Of a stretch of 64,000 nucleotides of DNA, positions 1-8,413 are shown piece after piece. Location of the stretch: assembly GCF_002154695.1 (NCBI RefSeq), contig NZ_MTAV01000086.1, positions 1-64,000 on the forward strand, given 5' to 3'. The notes beneath the pieces are model-generated. The model saw only the letters and a list, made by a program, of their open reading frames with translations, ran no database searches and had not been told where the DNA came from. The DNA is from Nostoc sp. T09 (GTDB taxonomy: Bacteria > Cyanobacteriota > Cyanobacteriia > Cyanobacteriales > Nostocaceae). Within the stretch, counting starts at the first letter, position 1. Each line of letters opens with the position of its first letter. A program made the translations under genes and the position numbers.

Positions 1-1601
1 AGATCCTAGAATCAAGCAACGGAGTAATGAGGGTTTCGGGTTATCCCGAACTCAGGTTAATTACCCACTGGAAGAAAGTTGAAAAGCTTCTGCTTTCTTG
101 CACTAGTACAGTACTGCGGAAATAAACCTAACCTCTCAAAAGCGTAGACATCTATAAAAATAGGTAAGTAATTTGAAATTTAGAATTTTGCGTAGCGGTA
201 TTAACTTCTTGCTTCCAAGATAGTGTAATGCACCTAGCCAAACAACAATACAGTTAGACGATGAGAATCGGTTAATAAAATATATAAACATTAATTACAA
301 AGATAATAAACTTCTTTCCTGGATTAAATGCATATAAGTTATTTTTTGTCAAGTTAAGTCTTTCATTTTAAGTGATTAAGCATTGGTGAGTTTGCTAACT
401 TCACCGGATATTTCAGTTAAGTAAAGTCCAAAAACTACACTTGATGAATACCAGTAAATTTTGTTTACGATCTTGAAATGTATTTGTTATCCTTAAATAG
501 CAAAGCTCAATCTCATCTACTAAGTGAGATATGCTAAGTAACTTGAGAATGAATTGTTAAAAATATAGCTAATAAATTTCTACGCTAATGAGTATTAAAA
601 TTTACAATTATTTTACTTAAAGCGAATCTTCAAGTAGGTGCCCAACCCACTATTTAAATTTTTTAGCTTGACTAGACAAAATAATTAATCGTCTGTAATG
701 TCAAATCCTTTATGAATTGATTAAAATATCGTTGTATACAATAAGAAAAGTTTGTCAAGTTTCATAGGGCTGAAATCGCAACAGTGCGCTAACGTGTGAA
801 TAAGACCAAATTAGTTGCATCTAAATTGATCTGCTATCAGGCTGATTCCAACATTACCTCGACTCCTTAGTTTAGGTAACGAATGCACACAATTGTAGAG
901 CGTCCCAAGACAAACACCATCATATTTGCTGTATCTACCTAGTGAGAACCTTGCTTTAGCTTCACGAACTGAGTACTTTATGAAGGAAATGTAAAAATAC
1001 GTGCGCTATTGCTTCTCGCTTGAGTTAATATAAAATGCGCTGTTTCTAAGTAATTAATGTTGTGCATTGTACTTAGAATAGTTCATAAAGAGGTGTACTT
1101 ACCTTTTAATGTAATGACAATGCCACTGCAATTCTAAAAAGTTTCAAACAAGATTTAAGGGCATGGCTACCATTTTGAAGTTCTTTTTGATAATAGTGGC
1201 TTTACTTCCCTTAAAGACTACAAGATTAAGACACAAAAAGAGTGCAATTTCTGTGAAACAGGCTACAATCGGAACAGTCTTTACGGAAAAAATCTACCAA
1301 CAGTTATGTTTATTTGACTGTAGTGGTAAATTTTTTTCTCAAGACATGTCTTTTTTTAGACAAGTCAGTTAAAGGTAGTATGCGAGCACAATACGCATAG
1401 CCTTTACTAAGGTGAGTAAGTCAGCTACAACAGCGATTTCCACACTTAGTAATAAACTCCTCCAAAGGAGACGCAAAGTTTCCGAAAATATCTTAGGCAA
1501 CCCAGCCAAAAAAATATTTTCGGTATCAAACTAGCTCGCTTAAAAAGAGCAGTAAACACATCTTGAGTAATTGATTCTGCAAGGAGCATGAGGAACGCGG
1601 C
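1..1601. other. Long non-coding region upstream of sigA
   Basis: This AT-rich 1.6 kb stretch holds no ORF that I can support. A 69-codon frame at 1163-1372 has no recognisable family features and lies in the leader region. The only clear structure is the hairpin at 1482-1523 close to the sigma factor start. The long non-coding DNA may contain several sigA promoters, but I cannot place any with confidence. Confidence 0.6.
1482..1523 (+). promoter_or_regulatory. Inverted repeat in the sigA 5' leader
   Basis: A perfect 10-bp inverted repeat (CCGAAAATAT at 1482-1491, ATATTTTCGG at 1514-1523) encloses a 22-nt loop, ending about 78 nt before the sigA ATG. There is no U-run after it, so it is not an ordinary terminator. 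It could be an mRNA leader structure or a dyad binding site. The role is inference. Confidence 0.45.
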
Positions 1602-2780
1602 ATGAACCAGGCTAACAACGTACTCGAAAGCATATATCAGCCTGACCTAGAAATGATAAATCAGCCTGAGCTCGAGTTAGATCCACTCTTAATCGACGAT
1701 GAAGTCGATGAGGACTTACTGATCAACGATGAAGGCGAAATTGATGAGTTTTTAGAGCCTCAGTCTGATGAGGACGACGCAAAGTCTGGAAAAGCCGCTA
1801 AATCGCGTCGTCGGACACAAAGCAAGAAAAAGCACTATACCGAAGATTCAATTCGCCTTTACTTGCAAGAGATTGGCCGAATTCGTCTGTTGCGGGCAGA
1901 CGAAGAAATTGAATTAGCGCGAAAAATCGCTGAATTGCTGGAATTAGAGAGGATAAGGGAAAAGCTTTCCGAACAGTTGGAACGCGATCCTAAAGATAGC
2001 GAATGGGCAGAAGCTGTGCAATTACCATTGTCAGCGTTTCGCTACAAACTGCATATTGGTCGCAGGGCAAAAGACAAAATGGTGCAATCAAACCTGCGCC
2101 TAGTAGTTTCAATTGCCAAAAAATATATGAATCGTGGCTTGTCCTTCCAAGATTTAATTCAAGAAGGTAGTCTTGGCCTGATTCGTGCCGCAGAAAAGTT
2201 TGACCATGAAAAAGGTTATAAGTTTTCTACCTACGCTACATGGTGGATTCGTCAAGCAATTACCAGAGCGATCGCAGACCAATCTCGCACTATCCGACTT
2301 CCAGTTCACCTATACGAAACCATCTCTCGGATTAAGAAAACCACCAAGCTACTTTCTCAAGAAATGGGTCGTAAACCCACTGAAGAGGAAATTGCTACTC
2401 GGATGGAAATGACAATTGAAAAGTTGCGGTTTATTGCTAAATCTGCCCAATTGCCTATTTCCCTAGAAACACCTATTGGAAAAGAAGAAGATTCCCGATT
2501 GGGCGATTTTATTGAATCCGATGGTGAGACTCCAGAAGACCAAGTTTCCAAAAATCTGTTGCGCGAAGACTTAGAAAAAGTACTTGACAGTCTCAGCCCC
2601 CGCGAAAGAGATGTACTCAGATTGCGCTATGGTTTGGATGATGGTCGCATGAAAACCCTAGAGGAAATTGGCCAGATTTTTAACGTAACTCGTGAACGCA
2701 TTCGCCAAATTGAGGCAAAAGCACTCCGCAAGTTACGCCACCCAAATCGCAACAGTGTTCTCAAGGAATATATCCGTTAG
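1602..2780 (+). CDS. sigA: Primary (group 1) RNA polymerase sigma factor SigA/RpoD
   Basis: This is the housekeeping sigma-70 subunit that directs RNA polymerase to -10/-35 promoters. The 392-residue protein has the acidic N-terminal tract typical of cyanobacterial SigA (many D/E in residues 15-65), then region 1.2 ([16 protein letters not shown]), region 2 with [18 protein letters not shown] and [15 protein letters not shown], region 3, and a C-terminal helix-turn-helix of region 4.2 ([20 protein letters not shown]). Length and acidic extension favour the essential group 1 factor over the shorter group 2 paralogs SigB-E. The ATG is preceded by AGGAG/GAGGAA. It is monocistronic and followed by a strong terminator. 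Confidence 0.95.
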   Translation: MNQANNVLESIYQPDLEMINQPELELDPLLIDDEVDEDLLINDEGEIDEFLEPQSDEDDAKSGKAAKSRRRTQSKKKHYTEDSIRLYLQEIGRIRLLRADEEIELARKIAELLELERIREKLSEQLERDPKDSEWAEAVQLPLSAFRYKLHIGRRAKDKMVQSNLRLVVSIAKKYMNRGLSFQDLIQEGSLGLIRAAEKFDHEKGYKFSTYATWWIRQAITRAIADQSRTIRLPVHLYETISRIKKTTKLLSQEMGRKPTEEEIATRMEMTIEKLRFIAKSAQLPISLETPIGKEEDSRLGDFIESDGETPEDQVSKNLLREDLEKVLDSLSPRERDVLRLRYGLDDGRMKTLEEIGQIFNVTRERIRQIEAKALRKLRHPNRNSVLKEYIR

Positions 2781-2853
2781 TAATTAGTCAGTAGTTATTA
2801 GTCATTTGTTTGAGACAATTGACTAATAATTAAAAAAAATTATAAAAATAAAG

Positions 2854-2884
2854 AACCTGGAGATGTTTTCATCTCCAGGTTTTT
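2854..2884 (+). terminator. Rho-independent terminator of sigA
   Basis: A perfect 12-bp stem (AACCTGGAGATG / CATCTCCAGGTT) with a TTTT loop is followed by a T run, 74 nt after the sigA stop codon. The strong GC core and U-tract make this a convincing intrinsic terminator. Confidence 0.9.
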
Positions 2885-3050
2885 CATTTGTAGCTAATTT
2901 TGTATTTTAATACTTAAAGCAAATACTGGATAGGTAGTATCGTTTGAAATTAGTGAAACAGTCTGATGGTAAAAGCTTTTAATTTAAAATTGCCAAGTAC
3001 TATAAGCGTTACCGCAGGATAGCTCGACAACCTCAAATTTAAACTTGGTA

Positions 3051-3233
3051 TTAAAGAATGCCCCAAAAATGTAAAAAGCCTTTACCAGAAAACAGTTCAA
3101 TCAAAGCCGCTGCCAAAAAGCCAATCATTGCTAAGCGACCGTTCCAAATTTCTGCTTGTGGGGTAAAACCCCAGCGCCAAGCGTTACGATCTTCAACTAT
3201 AGGAGCAGTAACTACTTTTGTTGCATTTGTCAT
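3051..3233 (-). CDS. High-light-inducible protein (HLIP / small CAB-like protein)
   Basis: This 60-residue, single-helix thylakoid protein carries the chlorophyll a/b-binding signature, seen as [20 protein letters not shown] at about residues 28-47. HLIPs bind chlorophyll and carotenoid, protect newly made photosystem II and are induced by high light and other stress. The N-terminal half ([20 protein letters not shown]) is the usual hydrophilic leader of the family. The gene stands alone, divergent from nothing nearby. A half-match to a TTACA-type light-response element lies upstream but is too weak to call. Confidence 0.9.
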   Translation of the reverse strand: MTNATKVVTAPIVEDRNAWRWGFTPQAEIWNGRLAMIGFLAAALIELFSGKGFLHFWGIL

Positions 3234-3394
3234 GTTGGCACTCCAAACTGAGTTTACTAAGGGTTATTGCCTTATGTAAACTAATATAACAACTATTATC
3301 ATAATTGCAACAAATTGTTTGTATTTTTGTTGCCAAAGCTTGACTAAGATAGTAGTAACTGATAATCAAGAAGCCTAAGATATCTATTTTTAAC

Positions 3395-3763
3395 TTTTAA
3401 AAATAGATTTAGCTGTGTGAGACGTTGAGCGACAACCTGCAATATTTTATCTCCAATGGTATGGCTTAATGTATCGTTAATGGTTTTGAAACGGTCTAAG
3501 TCCAAAAAACATACAGCTGGGAAAGCCGCTCATTGAAGAGTAATCGATTAGGTAGATTGGTTAAAAGGTCGTGTAAGGCTTAATGGCGGATTTTGGCTTC
3601 TGCTAACTTGTGGGCAGTAACATCCCGAAAACTCCACACTCTACCAACGATTTTGCCCCCGATACGTTGCGGTTGAGAATAATGCTCGAAAACCCTGCCA
3701 TCCTTAAATGCGATCGCATCATAAATCTGAATGTCTGGGTTCAAGTGTAATTCTCTAATAGTC
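3395..3763 (-). pseudogene. Decayed PAS-GGDEF (diguanylate cyclase) gene fragment
   Basis: The minus strand translates into the end of a PAS/PAC domain (IGGKIVGRVWSFRDVTAHK, then LAEAKIRH), an in-frame stop, the GGDEF N-terminus ([20 protein letters not shown]), and after a deletion and frame change [17 protein letters not shown] followed by [11 protein letters not shown]. These are standard signatures of cyclic-di-GMP synthases. The GG(D/E)EF catalytic motif and everything past it are missing, and at least one nonsense codon and one frameshift are present. It is therefore a dead remnant. The bounds are where recognisable similarity fades. Confidence 0.85.
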
Positions 3764-4392
3764 TTAACTTAGATTTATAAACATAATATTTTTCTTCTTG
3801 CCTTATATATAGCAGTTATTACAAGCCTTTCTCAGTAGACTCATCCTGAATCTCAGACAATAATATTTGTTCTTATTTAATATTAAATTGGGTATGTAAA
3901 TTCAAATGAGATACAGCAGAATTCAGGAGTTAGAATTCAGAAGTAAAACAGTCTTTATGCTTGGGTTTGGGGCTTAGGATCTGTACTTCACTAACTTGAA
4001 ATTTGCTGTAAGGTTTCTCTGGCTTAACCTTCAATACTGACAAAGGCTAAATATTTACTGATACTAATTCTCCTGTACTTTCTGATTGCTTATTAGTGAC
4101 AACTTGAAAGCGAAAAAGTATCAGTATTTACAGCAGAATGACGTAACTTCAGAATTAACAGTATTTCTCATCTATTTAAACCACAATCTTGCCTTCTTCT
4201 CTGCGCCTCAAGTATGTTTATGAGAAATAAAACATCTGTTTGATTTCTTTGAAATTAGCTGTAATCGTGGTAAGTATCCCAAAAAATGCAAATATCAAAA
4301 ATATGCCTACAATTTTTAATTTTGGTAGGTCAATCCTATAAATTCGGACTATTGTGCTAGAGGCTACTTTTGTTGCTCGTTAACGAATGACG
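3764..4392. other. Intergenic region between the PAS-GGDEF remnant and sbcC
   Basis: I see no ORF, RNA gene or convincing repeat here. It is AT-rich and lies downstream of sbcC. It may be further decayed sequence from the adjacent pseudogene, but nothing is recognisable. Confidence 0.5.
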
Positions 4393-7300
4393 TTAAATTA
4401 ACAACTGTATGTGCGAGCCTTGTTGATTTTTATTGACTTCAATGCGGGCTTGAAATGCTTCTTTGAGGTGGGGCATGTGGGTAACTGTGAGGATGCAAGC
4501 AAAATCAGATGCGATCGCATTAATCGCTGCAATCAAGCGATCGCATCCTTCTGCATCTTGAGTACCAAAACCTTCATCGATAATCAATAACTGCAACGCC
4601 GCCCCCGCGCGCTGCGCTAATAATTTCGCTAGGGCTAAGCGAATGGCAAAGTTAATTCTAAAAGCTTCCCCACCAGAGTAAGTTTCATAGGCTCTTGTCC
4701 CTCTAGCATCGGCAATCAAAATATCTAGAGTATCTATCAGCTTGACATTTTTCTTCGTTGATTTACCATTGCGTCCAGCTTTTTGAGTAATAAATTGTAC
4801 ATGAAGCTGATTAGCGCTGAGTCGTGAAAGAAGTTGATTTGTCTCGGCTTCCAGTTGGGGCAACACATTTTCAATCATCAGCGCTTGGATACCATTTTTA
4901 CCAAACGCCTGCACTAATTCCTGATAAACGCGGTGTTGTTGCTTGCACGCTTGCAATTGCTGTTGCTGTTGTTCGTATTGAATTTGTAATGCTTCCAGTT
5001 GTACCGCTAACTGTTCTAAACGCCCTAACTTGGCTATTTGTTCATCTAGCTGTCGTCTGCGTAGTTGAAGTTGCTGCTCTAAGGCTTGAATTTGAGCAGT
5101 TGGGTTAGCAGTTTCTTCTAACTGCTCCTTAATACTTTCCATTTGGCTAGCGAGGGTTTGCCGTTCAGCCAATCTCGCAGTTTTGGCAGCCTCTAACTCT
5201 TGCGATCGCGCTTGAAGTTGAGGGTAATGCTGCTGGGCTGACAACATCTGTTGATAGCGCAACTGCCAAGATTGATTTTGCCTCACAGCCATCCGCAACT
5301 GATTGTGTTGCTCTGAACTGTAGCCGAGTTCTGTAATGTAGCGATCAAGGGCGGCAATTTGTTGGGCACAGTCAGAGTCTATTTGCTCTTTTTGGATTCT
5401 AGTTTGTAGTTGAGCAATAGCGCCTTGTAATTCTGGCTTGCGTGCTGCTAGTTGGGTTTGGCGCTTGATTGCGTCTTTAATCTGCCCTTGTTTAATTTCT
5501 GCCCACCGCCAGCGCTCAACTTCGCTCCGCGCTAGGGCGTGATCTTGATCATTGTAATTGAGTTGTTGCAGATATTGGTCTAGTTGCCGTAGTTCGGCTT
5601 GCTTGTCGGGAGCGTAATCACCTAATTGTAGCGATCGCTCTAAATGTTGTTTTTCCGCAGCAATTTGTTGTAGCTGTTGTTGAACATCGCTGGTAGCTTC
5701 CAACTGGGCGGCTAACTGTCCCCTTTGTTCGCGTAAAGTATCATAAGTTGCTAATTGCTGGGATATATCTCGATATTCCTTCCTAAGTACCTGAATTTCT
5801 TTGTCTGAGACAGCCATCTGTTCCCGGACTACCCAAAATTGACCCTGTGTATCTTTTAACTCTTCTTCAGTTTTTTCCACCACTCGATTCCAGTGATGTT
5901 CATCAAGGGGACGTTCACATAATGGACAAAGCGCATTCGGATTCTGGAGCATTTGCAGTTTTTGCTCTAGTTCTCCTAAGAGTTTTTCATAATCTCGTTG
6001 GTGCGCTTGTAGCCGTTCGATAAAGTGTCGTCTTTCCTGTCCTTTCTCCTGCACTCGTTGCAAATAAACCCGCTTTTTCTCCAATTCTTCAATTTGGATA
6101 GCCACATCCATAACTGCTTGTTGCAGTTGCGGTTGGCGATGTTGCTGGCGTTGTAGTTGGTTTTCTGTAGTTTCTAGCTGTTCGATACGCGCTGCCAAAC
6201 TAGCATGAAACCGATCGAGTTGGCTTTGTAATATTGTCCGTTGTTGCAACAAGGGAGACACTTGCATTTGCAACTGATCCAGATGCGCCACCCGTTGACG
6301 CGCTGCGGCTAATTGTGCCAAACCAGCTTCTACTTCCCCAGATTTGGTCAGAGTTTGCTGAATTTCTCGCTCTTGTTGCTGCAATGCTTCTAATTGTGCT
6401 TGGGCTTGTTGCAGTTGTCGTTCAATTTCGTGAATTTGTTTGGTAAGCTGCTGTTGCTTTTGTTGACGATTTTGTTGAGCGCGGGTAAATTCTTCAAATT
6501 TGGTAGCAAAAGCTTCTTCTTGAGATTGCAGATTTTGATATTGAAGATATCCGGCTTTGATCTGGGCTTCTTGACTTAATATCTTTTCTAATTCTGCAAT
6601 TTGACTTCTCACTGCTAACTGCTCTTGTTGGAGGCGATCGCAGTCTTGGGTAAGATTTTGGTATTGCTGCCTTACAAAATTCAGTTGTTCTACTTTTGTT
6701 TGGCGTTGGTGCTGCACAACTTGCAAACTTTGTAATTGAATCGTCTCAAAAGCTTGCACCTGTTGCAGTTGATTGAGTTCTGCTTCTAACTCTGCTGTTT
6801 GCGCCTGAGTAGTCTCACGTTGTTGTAGCTGAATTTTAATCGACTCTAAAGAACGCTCCAATTCCTCTGCCCGTGCTTTAAACTGACGAGACGATTCCTT
6901 TGCCCGTTCTTCCAAATCATCGTACTGATTGAGTTTCAATAACTCTGCTAAAATTTCTTTGCGTTCAGTAGGACGCTTGAGCATGAATTCATCTGCACGA
7001 CCTTGACGCAGGTAGGCAGAGTTAATAAATGTATCGTAATCCAGCTTGATATGTTCTAAAATCAAATCTTGTGTTGCTCTGACACCTTTGCCAGTCAGAG
7101 GGCGAAAACCAGAGGGAGTTTCAATTTGAAATTCTAAGACACTAGTTCCACTCCGCACACGAGTGCGAATTACTCGGTATTTTTGCTGGTTACTTTGGAA
7201 AGTGAAATCAACCCGAACTTCTTTAGAGCCTGTATGAATTACATCATCTTCAGCAGCGGCACGGCTTTCACCCCAAATTGCCCAAGTGATCGCTTCGAGA

Positions 7301-7419
7301 AGGGAAGATTTACCCGCACCATTGGAACCACAAATACAAGCTGTATGCAAACCACGAAAATCTAAAGTTGCCTCACGGTAACTGAGGAAATTTTTAAGAA
7401 TTAGTTGTACTGGGATCAT
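4393..7419 (-). CDS. sbcC: SbcC-type SMC nuclease ATPase subunit
   Basis: SbcC is the Rad50-like ATPase of the SbcCD complex, which opens and degrades hairpin and blocked DNA ends during replication and repair. The 1008-residue protein has an N-terminal Walker A (CGSNGAGKSSLLEA, about residues 30-43), two very long glutamine-rich coiled-coil arms, a central zinc hook CPLCERPL near residue 498, the ABC signature YSGGEAFRINFAIRLALA near residue 913, and Walker B LLIIDEGFGTQD near residue 946. All ATPase parts are present and the length is normal. The partner nuclease gene sbcD is not in the window. The start MIPVQLILKNF fits the family N-terminus exactly. Confidence 0.93.
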   Translation of the reverse strand: MIPVQLILKNFLSYREATLDFRGLHTACICGSNGAGKSSLLEAITWAIWGESRAAAEDDVIHTGSKEVRVDFTFQSNQQKYRVIRTRVRSGTSVLEFQIETPSGFRPLTGKGVRATQDLILEHIKLDYDTFINSAYLRQGRADEFMLKRPTERKEILAELLKLNQYDDLEERAKESSRQFKARAEELERSLESIKIQLQQRETTQAQTAELEAELNQLQQVQAFETIQLQSLQVVQHQRQTKVEQLNFVRQQYQNLTQDCDRLQQEQLAVRSQIAELEKILSQEAQIKAGYLQYQNLQSQEEAFATKFEEFTRAQQNRQQKQQQLTKQIHEIERQLQQAQAQLEALQQQEREIQQTLTKSGEVEAGLAQLAAARQRVAHLDQLQMQVSPLLQQRTILQSQLDRFHASLAARIEQLETTENQLQRQQHRQPQLQQAVMDVAIQIEELEKKRVYLQRVQEKGQERRHFIERLQAHQRDYEKLLGELEQKLQMLQNPNALCPLCERPLDEHHWNRVVEKTEEELKDTQGQFWVVREQMAVSDKEIQVLRKEYRDISQQLATYDTLREQRGQLAAQLEATSDVQQQLQQIAAEKQHLERSLQLGDYAPDKQAELRQLDQYLQQLNYNDQDHALARSEVERWRWAEIKQGQIKDAIKRQTQLAARKPELQGAIAQLQTRIQKEQIDSDCAQQIAALDRYITELGYSSEQHNQLRMAVRQNQSWQLRYQQMLSAQQHYPQLQARSQELEAAKTARLAERQTLASQMESIKEQLEETANPTAQIQALEQQLQLRRRQLDEQIAKLGRLEQLAVQLEALQIQYEQQQQQLQACKQQHRVYQELVQAFGKNGIQALMIENVLPQLEAETNQLLSRLSANQLHVQFITQKAGRNGKSTKKNVKLIDTLDILIADARGTRAYETYSGGEAFRINFAIRLALAKLLAQRAGAALQLLIIDEGFGTQDAEGCDRLIAAINAIASDFACILTVTHMPHLKEAFQARIEVNKNQQGSHIQLLI

Positions 7420-8059
7420 TGAGGCTATTGCGCCACATTAACTTTTAATGATTAACAGTAAGGATGTACTTCTTGTTAGTTTAGCTATCTACATATCAGT
7501 ATTCTAGTCTTGAAGACTTCAATTTTACAAAATTTAACAATATAATGAGCCGTTTTTTCTTGTTGACTGAAAGATTTTTGTCAAACTCAAAGAAAAATGA
7601 AACTTTACCTCGGTTGACTGAGGAGAAGATTGGCTAGTAGGGAAGGAGGAGATTTTTGATTGTTAACTTCTTTATCTGTCAAAGAAGCAGAGGGTAAAGA
7701 GGAATTCTTTTCCCCTAAGTCGTCTAGAGATAACTGGCTAAAGCTTTTGTCATTCACCACGAAAAATCAAATAAACCTCTGCTTGAGCCGCATAGACAGG
7801 AGTAGGAGAGGAAGCGTAACTGCAAATTCGATTTACCTTGGCTGTCTGCTGAGAGTTGACTAAAGTTTTTTCTCTTTACCACAAAAAAATTAAAATTCCC
7901 CAGATTAACCTCCAAAACTTGCCAAGTTGTCAACTGAGTTCATGGGGGATATAGAGGAATTTTCTGTACCAAGCTTTTCTTCCAAGAGTGGGAGCATTCG
8001 ATTTTGTGATTAATCTTCAAAAATTTCAACCCCCACCAATCACTAAAACAGATGTGGCG
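7420..8059. other. Intergenic region upstream of sbcC
   Basis: There is no gene I can support. A minus-strand frame around 7749-7860 gives a protein-like tail ending PTPVYAAQAEVYLIFRGE and a stop, but it has no start codon after the preceding in-frame stop. It could be the end of a decayed gene. A plus-strand frame at 7660-7863 overlaps it and has no family features. Confidence 0.4.
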
Positions 8060-8254
8060 CTAATTGCGATCGCTCTCTTTTAACCTAGACCGAGGTATTA
8101 ACATACCTACGTATGTACCTACCGCAAATTTTGTCAGATCCAGAAATTGAGGACGACTTTTCTCGTCAATAATGGCGAGAGTCAGAGAACCAATCACCAT
8201 AATTAGAGTTACGACAGCCAGCACTTCATCTCTGGAAGGAAATTTCTTGAACAT
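8060..8254 (-). CDS. Small hypothetical membrane protein
   Basis: A 64-residue protein with one clear hydrophobic segment (VLAVVTLIMVIGSLTLAII, about residues 11-29) and a second weaker one (FAVGTYVGMLIP) before a basic end. An AGGAG ribosome-binding site sits 7 nt before the ATG, which supports translation. No family is recognised. It is divergent from the NACHT gene with 159 nt between the starts, so the two could share a promoter region. Whether they are functionally linked is unknown. Confidence 0.65.
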   Translation of the reverse strand: MFKKFPSRDEVLAVVTLIMVIGSLTLAIIDEKSRPQFLDLTKFAVGTYVGMLIPRSRLKESDRN

Positions 8255-8413
8255 GATTTACTCCTAAATCAGTTGATTGACTAAATCTAATGTCTCAACT
8301 AGTTATGGGAGATTTTGCTCAAACTTGGGCTGACATAGCCTAACATTTCCTTACATACGTATAATCTTTAATCTTTAGTTAGACTGGCTTTTAGAGGATA
8401 GTGAGATTAGCCA

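Noticed and set aside
1163-1372. 69-codon ORF upstream of sigA
   Set aside because: No family features, no strong ribosome-binding site, AT-rich chance composition in a leader region.
3234-3300. Light-response (HLR1-type) element before the HLIP gene
   Set aside because: Only one half of the TTACA-type repeat is convincing.
4824-7365. Plus-strand ORFs opposite sbcC
   Set aside because: Shadows of the glutamine-rich coiled-coil of SbcC.
7660-7863. 67-codon ORF between sbcC and the small membrane gene
   Set aside because: No recognisable features; the opposite strand gives a slightly more protein-like tail but also lacks a start.
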